DNA from: Bacillus sp. T3
GTDB taxonomy: Bacteria > Bacillota > Bacilli > Bacillales > Cytobacillaceae
Direction: 5' to 3'
DNA length: 64,000 bases
Assembly: GCF_033449965.1 (NCBI RefSeq)
Contig: NZ_CP137761.1
Span: 2,852,001-2,916,000, forward strand
Each line of letters starts with the position of its first letter. Position 1 is the first letter of the stretch. Below the pieces are notes generated by a model. It worked only from the letters and a program-made list of their open reading frames with translations. It searched no databases and was not told the DNA's origin. This document shows, one piece after another, positions 57,092-64,000 of this stretch. The translations under genes and the position numbers were made by a program.

Positions 57092-57386
57092 TTTTTCACC
57101 ATCCTTGTTGTATATTTCGATATGTCCTAATGGATGCTGAAATGGATCCTACGCTTATATCCTTGCCCTATTTCTTCCATTGTTTATATTCAGCTCCACG
57201 ATTTTAGTTTGCATCCTTTTTTGTACGCTATGCTATTTGAATTCCCTTAGATATTGCGGTTCGTTTTTAATACTGAGAAAGTCAGATAGCTACATCTAAT
57301 AAAAATTGGCCCCCACCCTTGTGAGAACCAACTTCAATTCTAATAATTGCTATTTATAAATTTAAGGAACCTTTCCCTAAAACCGT

Positions 57387-58550
57387 TTAGAGAGTCTCTG
57401 TTTCAAGTTTGAAACCTTCCAAAATGACATCTTCATCGATTTCAAGCATTAGACATCGTTTTCCCTGATACATTATATATTTTACTTTGTGCAGTTCTTT
57501 CGGATTAATTGATACATCTGCAACACTTGTATTGATTTTAATCTTCTTTGGAATTAAACTGCTCGCTTTAAATTCATGATTAGCATCATCGACCACAGCT
57601 TTAAAGGCATGTTCCACCTTAGCAGTATCAACATTTTCGATCCCGCTCACCGTTAAGATGCGTTCAACATCCTTATAATCCAACATCGGAGGTTCGCTTT
57701 CTTCTTGTTCAGCACTGTCCTGCACCAGCTTATCAATTTCCTCATAAACATTCGTTATGACCTTAGTATCAACCTCGTCTCCGACCACATTAATTAAGAT
57801 TTGCTCAAAACAGCCCTTATTTTCCATCGCCGTAATAATGCCTTCACAATTGAGAACATCGAAAACAAATGTTTCACTCGGTTCATTGACTTTTCCAGAA
57901 CAATATAGGATGTGATTCACATCTGCAGCATTATCATTAAAAGCCGGGAACAAAAAACCTGATAAAGGCTGAGCTAAATTAATAATTGGATCAAAGGCGT
58001 TATTAGGTTTGAATTCTTTCTCGATATAATCAAACAGCAAGGCCTTTTTCGGTTGGTCTGATTTGTTTTGACTGCAAAGGATAAATTCATTGGAGTAAAC
58101 TTCATCATCCCCGCCCTCTTCAGATTCAGCGTTTCGTTTGCTAGTCGGTTTTCGTAATTCTCCTCGAATGAAGGTTACCATTGTATCGAATTCATAAACA
58201 GTATGAGCATACATCTTCTCAACCATTTGAAGCATATTTTCAATCCAAGCCTCAGTTGTGTCCAAATGTAACCCTTCATAAAGAATCGTTTGTGCGCTTC
58301 CTTCGACATCCCGTTGAAATTTGAGTTCAAACAGTTTAGTATCAAGCTCTCCAGTTAAAACCTTTTTAAAGTTTGTCAAAAACAACTCTTGTGATTCTTG
58401 TTCCATCATTTGAAAGGGTTGACAGACATGATGGTAAATCTCACCTGACTCTTTCTTAACATAAACATTTAAAATTTCTCGAATTCTCATAATATGATCA
58501 TTATCTAGCTTGAATTGCTTCCGAATATTAGCGATGTCCTTTTTATTCAT
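57387..58550 (-). CDS. DUF4317-family protein
   Basis: The product has 387 residues, soluble, beginning MNKKDIANIRKQFKLDNDHIMRIREILNVYVKKESGEIYH, the DUF4317 start. It is acidic in the middle (NAESEEGGDDEVYS, AEQEESEPP). No catalytic motif is visible; the family is common in Firmicutes and uncharacterised. I chose ATG 58550, nine bases after GGGAG. It is a single-gene unit. Confidence 0.8.
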   Translation of the reverse strand: MNKKDIANIRKQFKLDNDHIMRIREILNVYVKKESGEIYHHVCQPFQMMEQESQELFLTNFKKVLTGELDTKLFELKFQRDVEGSAQTILYEGLHLDTTEAWIENMLQMVEKMYAHTVYEFDTMVTFIRGELRKPTSKRNAESEEGGDDEVYSNEFILCSQNKSDQPKKALLFDYIEKEFKPNNAFDPIINLAQPLSGFLFPAFNDNAADVNHILYCSGKVNEPSETFVFDVLNCEGIITAMENKGCFEQILINVVGDEVDTKVITNVYEEIDKLVQDSAEQEESEPPMLDYKDVERILTVSGIENVDTAKVEHAFKAVVDDANHEFKASSLIPKKIKINTSVADVSINPKELHKVKYIMYQGKRCLMLEIDEDVILEGFKLETETL

Positions 58551-58807
58551 ACGACTCAACTCCCATCCATGATTATACTGTTCAAAAAGAAAAATAGTAA
58601 TACTTGATATTTTTTACTCTTAGAAAAATAATCTTCAATATTGTCAGATTACTATAGAAAAAGCTATGCTATAATTTCATAGAGACGTTTTGAAATGTGT
58701 AATCCTTTTAATGTTTTATGATTGTTGGCAATTACGAGATTTTGGACACACTCACCACTTGCTCCATCGTTGGTTGTTAAGTCTACATATTTAGGGGAGG
58801 TACATCA

Positions 58808-59528
58808 ATGGAGATAGGTTTTCTCACCATCCTTTCATTAGGATTTGTCCTTGGCATTAAGCATGCGATTGAACCCGATCACGTCATCGCCGTTTCAACC
58901 ATTGCCAGTCAAAGCAAACAATTATTTCGTTCAACCTTAGCAGGTGTTTTCTGGGGATTGGTCATACCGCAACGTTATTAGTTTTTGGAATAGTCCTTAT
59001 CTTAATGAAAGGAGAAATCCCAGAAAAATGGGCAATGTCATTAGAATTTTTAGTAGGCATTATGCTTGTGTATCTGGGCGTTAAAACAGTCCTTTCATTT
59101 AAAAATATCCATTTACATCGACATAAAGACGATGAAAATGAACAACATAAGCATCTCCATTCTCATGTACATATGGGTCATCATAATCATAAACACAAAC
59201 ATAATAAAATTTCCTATTTAAATTCAATGTTGATAGGTATCGTTTCACGGTCTTGCAGGAAGTGGAGCCATGGTCCTATTAACGATGAGTACCGTATCAG
59301 GCATTTGGGATGCAGCCATTTATATCATTATTTTTGGTGCAGGAACCGTTATTGGAATGCTATTTTTTACAACCATTATCGGGATTCCATTTGTCCTTAG
59401 TTCGAAAAAAATAAGCCTCAATCAAACACTCACTCAACTTACCTGGTCTAATTAGTATCGTGTTCGGGATTTACTACATGTACAACCTAGGGGTGACAGA
59501 AGGATTATATAAGCTGTGGATCCAATAG
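58808..59528 (+). CDS. NicO/UreH-type metal permease (three apparent frameshifts)
   Basis: The repaired protein has about 239 residues and six membrane helices. LGIKHAIEPDHVIAVSTIAS carries the H-x4-DH metal motif of nickel/cobalt permeases, GIGHTATLLVFG the second His motif, and a His-rich cytosolic loop (HLHRHKDDENEQHKHLHSHVH) follows. Breaks: one G short at 58953-58956, an extra T at 59243-59245 (restoring IVHGLAGSGAMVLL), and T59444 in ACCTGG (restoring LTGLISIVFGIYY). The length 3n+1 fits. ATG 58808 follows GGGGAGG. No urease genes are in the window. Confidence 0.8.
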
Positions 59529-59604
59529 GGTTAGCTTTCTTGATCTAAATCTGATGCTTAGGCAACCTACATATACGTTGTATTCTTAATTATATTTATA
59601 AAAT

Positions 59605-59649
59605 ACGCTGGTTTTCCGATCTACTCTTTCGGAAAGCCAGCGTTTTTTT
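59605..59649 (+). terminator. Rho-independent terminator
   Basis: ACGCTGGTTTTCCG and CGGAAAGCCAGCGT form a 14-bp stem with one mismatch, followed by seven T. It follows the permease gene. Confidence 0.9.
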
Positions 59650-59759
59650 ATTTGAATCGACAAACCTTCATACACCAAATAAAAAGTTACATGTATTGCT
59701 TTTAACTCATACTATACAAATATGATTTATTGACATTAAGTTAGGGAGTGAATTAGGTT

Positions 59760-60395
59760 ATGGGTCTGGAATTTGTTGATCTTTTTGATCATTGGGCGGA
59801 ATCATATGACCAATCGGTATCAGGTAATGACCTTGAATATAGAGAAGTTTTTTCTCACTATGATGACATCCTTCAAGCAGTTGCCAAACTTGTGGAAGGA
59901 AACATTGTTGAGTTTGGTGTAGGTACAGGCAATTTAACACAAAAGCTTGTTGAGAAAAGCTGTAACGTGGTTGGATTTGAACCCTCTTCATCCATGCGAG
60001 AAATAGCGAAAAATAAATTATTTCAAGTTCAAATTGAAGAAGGTGATTTTCTTCATTTCAAAACAATGCAGACCATAAATGGATTTGTTAGCACCTATGC
60101 TTTCCACCATTTAACTGATAGCGAAAAAGCTGAGGCCATTTCTTTATATCGAAAATGCTTAATTAAAGGTGGAAAAGTCGTTTTTGCAGATACTATTTTT
60201 GAAAGTGAAAGTCATAAATTGCAAGCAATCAAAAATGCTCAACAGCAAGGCTTCCTAAACTTAGCGAAGGATCTAGAAACTGAATACTATACAACCATTC
60301 CCGTTTTAAAGGCTGTTTTTCATAAACATGACTTCCATGTACTGTTTAAACAATTAAATCCATTTGTATGGTTGATTGATGCGACAAAATTATAA
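59760..60395 (+). CDS. yrrT: YrrT-like class I SAM-dependent methyltransferase
   Basis: The product has 211 residues. LFDHWAESYDQSVSGNDLEY is the start typical of B. subtilis YrrT, followed by motif I IVEFGVGTGNLTQKL, the acidic VVGFEP and FVSTYAFHHLTDSEK. YrrT is encoded with methionine-to-cysteine recycling genes in B. subtilis; here it is alone, so its role is uncertain. ATG 59760 follows AGGGAG. A terminator-like hairpin follows. Confidence 0.8.
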   Translation: MGLEFVDLFDHWAESYDQSVSGNDLEYREVFSHYDDILQAVAKLVEGNIVEFGVGTGNLTQKLVEKSCNVVGFEPSSSMREIAKNKLFQVQIEEGDFLHFKTMQTINGFVSTYAFHHLTDSEKAEAISLYRKCLIKGGKVVFADTIFESESHKLQAIKNAQQQGFLNLAKDLETEYYTTIPVLKAVFHKHDFHVLFKQLNPFVWLIDATKL

Positions 60396-60411
60396 GCTAT
60401 TTTGTTTTCCA

Positions 60412-60444
60412 AGACCAACTTGTGCCTTCCTCCAAGGTTGGTCT
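60412..60444. terminator. Hairpin between convergent methyltransferase genes
   Basis: AGACCAAC (60412-60419) pairs with GTTGGTCT (60437-60444). The tail ATTCTT is weakly T-rich. Confidence 0.55.
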
Positions 60445-60490
60445 ATTCTTAGGTTTAGATTGAATTCTTTAGTTAAATCAACCAGATTAA

Positions 60491-61105
60491 TTAATTTTCA
60501 AATGCTGTATTTTTACTATTTCTTAATTTCGCAATAATAAAGAGATCCTTATAGAATTTTTCGATTTTTTCAATCGACATGCCATGAGCGCGAAATGTAT
60601 TCAAGGTTTCTCTGTTCAAACAGCAGCCATCACAAATTTTCTTCCATGCTGGTGTAAGCATATTCTGTAGCGTGGATAATGCTTTATTTTCCATCTTAAC
60701 ATGTTCAAAGAGAAGAATTTCGCCTTCAGGCTTACACACTCTTTTCATCTCTTCAATGGCCTGTTTCATATTAGGAATCGTGCAAAATACAAGCGTCGCA
60801 ACGACCGTATCGAATGTATTATCATCAAATGGTAATTGCTCAGCACTTGCCTTAACAATTTCAATCGGCACCACGGCCTGTTTATGCTTTTCCTGCGAAC
60901 GGTCAATCATATGTTGGCTTGGTTCAATTGCCATAACGTGATCAACACCTCTATATAATGGAAAATTAATTCCTGTTCCGGAACCAAGCTCAAGCACTCT
61001 TCCATGTGCGCTTGCTAAAAGTTCAATTCGAACTTTTTTAAATTTCGACTGTTCTAAAGGGCTCATAAAAAAATCATACCACCGTGCAAAAGAACTACTC
61101 ATCAT
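60491..61105 (-). CDS. UbiE/phospholipid-type class I SAM methyltransferase
   Basis: The product has 204 residues. Motif I is VLELGSGTGINFPLY, then AIEPSQHMI, AEQLPFDDNTFDTVVATLVFCTI and EGEILLFEHV. The C-terminal CDGCCLNRET is shared with phosphatidylethanolamine N-methyltransferase-like and thiol-methyltransferase-like proteins. The substrate is unknown. ATG 61105 or the next ATG follows GGGGT. Confidence 0.8.
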   Translation of the reverse strand: MMSSSFARWYDFFMSPLEQSKFKKVRIELLASAHGRVLELGSGTGINFPLYRGVDHVMAIEPSQHMIDRSQEKHKQAVVPIEIVKASAEQLPFDDNTFDTVVATLVFCTIPNMKQAIEEMKRVCKPEGEILLFEHVKMENKALSTLQNMLTPAWKKICDGCCLNRETLNTFRAHGMSIEKIEKFYKDLFIIAKLRNSKNTAFEN

Positions 61106-61261
61106 TTTAACCCCACTTCACTGCGATCCAGTGAACTTCTGTATTATTATTTAAATTTAAGCAACATAAATCCATATTACAATAAGTGAATACCTTAAAC
61201 CATAAAATCTAGAATGGCAGAAACAAGTTGGGGCGAAAAACAAAAAACTAGTGGGAACATC

Positions 61262-62751
61262 TCAGGTTGTTGAGAAAATGGTTTTATTCAACTCAACCTG
61301 ACTGTTCCAGGAAGAACAGATTCGGTCTAGATTTATGAAATTAGTAAAAAAGGAGAAATTCCCCATCTTAGATTGCTTGGCAAGGTGCCTAGCAATCTTC
61401 TTAAGGTTCTGTGCCACTGCCGTCATGAGTGCTTGTTCCTGGGTTTTCTCTTTTCCGGAACCTGGCAACGGCGAAGCCCATGGAGTGTTTTAGCATCCGC
61501 GAAGCTTCGCTCTATAGTTTGGCAACGTAATTGGTATATGTCATTCCCTATCTGACTTTGGCGATTTTGGACTACCCTTTCCTTGTACGTTTCCCATATA
61601 TGGCGTTGAATAATTCTTTGCTTATTCGCACTTGAGGTACATTGTTTTAGGAATGGGCATTCCTTGCATACATCCGAATCTGACCGGTACTCTTTATACC
61701 CCTGACGGTTTGTGGTGCCATAGTTTAAGGTTTTGCCCGCTGGGCAAATATAAACATCGAGTTCAGTGTCGTAAGTGAATTGGGATTTAGAAAATTTGCC
61801 ATCTGTGTTTGGTGCTTTACGCTCTGCAATAACAGGGAAAAGGTTCATATCCAGTGTCTTTTTACAAATGTATGCCGTGAAGTATCCCGAGTCCAAAGCT
61901 AATGCTTCTAAGGTCTTTGTAAAACCAAATCTTTCAATCTGACTTTTCAGTCTTTCCAAATAAACGGTTGCGTCGTTGACGTTACCTGGGGTCACGAATA
62001 CATCTGTAATAATGTTAAATTTGTGATCAACCGTACAATGATCCAAAAAGAAAAAACCTTCTGGCTTTCCCTTACGGTTCATAAATCCGCATTCAGGATC
62101 CGTGGTACTTTTTTTCAGTTTCTTTTCTGTTGTAACCTCCCTGGCTGGAGGTAAGGGCTTTTTTCCGTGTGCTTCACGATCCTCGTTCACTGCCTTTTCG
62201 AGTTCTACCAAATACTCGTGCGGTTGGTCTGTCACCACCTGCATGGTATAAGCATTCTTGTTAGCATTTGCCTGAATATGGGTGGAGTCGGAAATGAGGA
62301 GACGCCCAGCCACCATATGATGATGAATCGCTAAATGTACTACTTCATCAAAAATATCCTGAAAGGCGGTTGTACCTTTAAATCGGTTATTTCGATTCCA
62401 ACTGATCGTTGAATGATCAGGCACAGAATCTGAAAAACTCAATCCTAAAAACCATCTATACGCAGCATTAGGAATGATTTCTTGCTCTATCTGTCTTTCA
62501 GAGCGGATGCCATAAAGATATCCAATTAGCATCATTTTGAACAGAACAACCGGATCAAGCGAAGGCCTTCCTTTGGTTTCACTGTAAAAAGGACGCACCT
62601 TTCCTCTGATGAAGGAAAAGTCTACGTGTTCATTAATTAACCGAAGGAGGTGGTTCTCGGGAACCAATAATTCTATATCTACAAGTTCAAGTTGGCTTGT
62701 TTTAGATTGATTTGAATTCGTACGATTTAGCAAGATAGTCACGCCTTCCAA
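61262..62751 (-). CDS. IS1182-family transposase (one apparent frameshift)
   Basis: The repaired protein has about 496 residues. The DDE domain has LLISDSTHIQANANKN (first Asp), LALDSGYFTAYICKK (second Asp) and the C-terminal QTIERSFADAKTLHGLRR (Glu); CPAGKTLNYG and CKECPFLKQC are the zinc-like insert of IS1182 members. The frame breaks near 61444-61447: one more A in the gene-strand run joins EKRKTQEQALMTAVAQNLKKIA. The stop overlaps the terminal repeat. The start is TTG 62751 or GTG 62742, with GGAAGG nearby. Confidence 0.9.
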
Positions 62752-62825
62752 GTTTTTTCTATATCTAAATTATACCAAATTAACGCGTTAATTCGGTGAA
62801 AAAACGTGACTTTCTCAACAGCCTG
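61263..62825 (-). mobile_element. IS1182-family insertion sequence
   Basis: The element is 1,563 bp. Its inverted ends are CAGGTTGTTGAGAAA (61263) and, read inwards from 62825, CAGGCTGTTGAGAAA. AACATCT occurs directly before (61256-61262) and after (62826-62832), a 7-bp target duplication, so both ends are exact and the insertion is fairly recent. It carries one transposase gene. Confidence 0.9.
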
Positions 62826-63008
62826 AACATCTTCCTCTATTCCGTAAATATTGGATCAATATTTACATCAACATGATGAATGTGTCATAAATTCTCCACA
62901 ACTGTAATCTTGTCATAAAAGCATAAAGAAATGTAATGAGCTTGTTCTTAACTCTAATATTTGTCCGTGTTAGTGTATTACTATACGATTTTTAAGGAGG
63001 TAGCTCAC

Positions 63009-63737
63009 ATGAAAAAAACGAATTTCAAAAAATTCATCGTAGCTTGTGTAGCTACATTTACATTTATTGGAGTTCATAACAATAAGGTCGAGGCAAGCGC
63101 CGAAGATCAAGTTATAAATAAAGGACAGCATACTGATCAAACAACGGTGGAAGAAACTTCACAAGCAAGTACTGATACTACCGATTGGATTAATATTGAA
63201 GAAATGCTGCAAAAGGAAAATAACCCCTTTGTCGTAGCCATTGAATCATTAATCCCCATTACGACAAATTCAGAATATAAATTATTAAATGGTACTAATC
63301 AAGGAGCACAAACACGAGAAATTGAAGCTAATACACTTGTAAAAGAACCCGTGAAGCCCGCTGTTACCATTTCAGAAGCGGAACAAGATTTATTTGCCCG
63401 CTTGGTTGAGGCTGAAGCCAAGGGTGAGCCGTATGAAGGAAAATTAGCAGTTGCAACAGTTGTATTGAATCGAGTTGATTCACCTGAGTTTCCAAATAGT
63501 ATTACAGATGTCATTTATGAGGTAGTTGGCAAAAGCTATGCCTTTTCACCTGTACAGAATGGCGAAATTAATAAACCAGCATCCGATGAGGCTAAACAAG
63601 CCGTAAATGAGGCACTTACTAGAAAAGATCGTGTAAATGATAGTATATATTTTTATAATCCAGAAATAGCTACAGACGAATGGATTCGTTCACGCCCAGT
63701 TGATACTACAATTGGGAACCATACTTTTGCAAAATAA
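63009..63737 (+). CDS. SleB/CwlJ-like cell wall hydrolase
   Basis: The product has 242 residues with a Sec signal (FKKFIVACVATFTFIGVHNNKVEA), a ~110-residue Ser/Thr/Glu-rich linker, and a C-terminal hydrolase_2 domain: EQDLFARLVEAEAKGEPYEGKLAVATVVLNRVDSPEFPNSI with the catalytic Glu, YAFSPVQNGEI and AVNEALTRKD. Related enzymes are lytic transglycosylases in spore germination or, like B. subtilis YkvT, in vegetative wall turnover. There is no LysM or SPOR domain. ATG 63009 follows AAGGAGG. Confidence 0.88.
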   Translation: MKKTNFKKFIVACVATFTFIGVHNNKVEASAEDQVINKGQHTDQTTVEETSQASTDTTDWINIEEMLQKENNPFVVAIESLIPITTNSEYKLLNGTNQGAQTREIEANTLVKEPVKPAVTISEAEQDLFARLVEAEAKGEPYEGKLAVATVVLNRVDSPEFPNSITDVIYEVVGKSYAFSPVQNGEINKPASDEAKQAVNEALTRKDRVNDSIYFYNPEIATDEWIRSRPVDTTIGNHTFAK

Positions 63738-63782
63738 ACAAAGAAAGAGTCGTCGATTATGACGGCTCTTTTCTTTGTTTAT
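63737..63782 (+). terminator. Terminator of the wall hydrolase gene
   Basis: AACAAAGAAAGAG-TCGTC and GACGG-CTCTTTTCTTTGTT form a long stem with few mismatches, loop GATTAT, at the gene end. Confidence 0.8.
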
Positions 63783-63851
63783 TTGATTATTAAAATATGG
63801 TGCCGATATTTGCAAATCGTTTCGTTTTAAGATTCTTTAATTCGAGATAAA

Positions 63852-64000
63852 TTAGAATAAAAATGCATCTAATGCATATTGACCCGGACCAATTAAGGCA
63901 AGTCCGATTGCTACTGCTAATAAGGTTAAGTTATATTCGTATCCATTTGATGTGGACCATAATCCATTAGAACCATGAACCTTAACTATCGCTATTACCA
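63852..64000 (-). CDS. DoxX-family membrane protein, C-terminal part (runs off right edge)
   Basis: About 48 C-terminal residues are visible: VKVHGSNGLWSTSNGYEYNL, then the hydrophobic LLAVAIGLALIGPGQYALDAFLF and stop. The Asn-Gly-Tyr-Glu-Tyr-Asn segment before the last membrane helix is typical of the DoxX family, small four-helix membrane proteins. The 5' end lies beyond the window. Confidence 0.8.
   Translation of the reverse strand, partial: VIAIVKVHGSNGLWSTSNGYEYNLTLLAVAIGLALIGPGQYALDAFLF

Noticed and set aside
1334..59528. Split genes as programmed frameshifts or as true pseudogenes
   Set aside because: The breaks share a sequencing-error signature (CC-W-GG or homopolymer) in unrelated genes, and the codons on both sides are intact.

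Overview
The window looks like chromosomal DNA of a mesophilic, AT-rich, spore-forming Bacillaceae member (Bacillus/Neobacillus-like). The grounds are strong AGGAGG ribosome-binding sites with frequent TTG and GTG starts, and Bacillus families such as PaiA/PaiB, YerA-like deaminase, DUF3231, DUF2935, DUF4317, FbpA-like basic protein, YrrT-like methyltransferase, BpsA/BpsB and a SleB-like cell-wall hydrolase. I see no rRNA, tRNA, CRISPR array or phage genes.

Layout. 0-14 kb: an RsgA-type GTPase gene with a leader peptide and a Shine-Dalgarno-masking hairpin, a sulfite-oxidase-like gene, paiA-paiB, two MarR/GNAT and two GNAT units, small unknowns, a site-2 protease, a 312-bp palindromic MITE-like element, and a PadR/HAAS pair with three operator-like palindromes. 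14-20 kb: a five-gene NikABCDE-type metal/metallophore ABC importer behind a consensus Fur box, then a MATE exporter. 21-33.5 kb: the most interesting region, a complete quinohemoprotein amine dehydrogenase (QHNDH) system. It holds the gamma subunit with all Cys, Trp and Asp/Glu crosslink positions (QhpC), the dihaem lipoprotein alpha subunit (QhpA), the radical-SAM crosslinker (QhpD), the beta-propeller (QhpB), an ABC exporter (QhpF) and a cytosolic subtilase (QhpE). Between QhpB and QhpF sits a pair of U32-family Fe-S proteins resembling the UbiU/UbiV oxygen-independent hydroxylases. The known Gram-negative clusters carry a flavoprotein monooxygenase (QhpG) for tryptophan hydroxylation and an AraC-type regulator; here I see the U32 pair and a divergent Cache-type two-component system instead. 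I infer that the U32 pair hydroxylates the QhpC tryptophan. A free-standing FAD monooxygenase at 43.1-44.5 kb is the competing candidate.

33.5-46 kb: a second sulfite-oxidase-like gene flanked by a broken copy of part of the sensor kinase, the alkylpyrone pair bpsA-bpsB, a GMC oxidoreductase with its small subunit, DUF3231, an OatA-like acyltransferase, the FAD monooxygenase and an amino acid permease. 46-64 kb: ordinary metabolic and hypothetical genes (MFS, DinB, PepF, thioesterase, YerA, MarR plus quinone reductase, DUF4317, NicO/UreH-type permease, two methyltransferases), an intact-ended IS1182-family element with a 7-bp target duplication, a SleB-like hydrolase, and the end of a DoxX gene.

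A striking technical pattern runs through the window. At least sixteen genes are broken by single-base frameshifts. Twelve of the breaks fall exactly at CCTGG/CCAGG and are repaired to the expected protein by removing the central T or A, giving CCGG. Most others are one-base losses in homopolymers. I read these as systematic long-read sequencing errors, probably at methylated CCGG sites, so I annotate these genes as single, probably functional CDS spanning the break.
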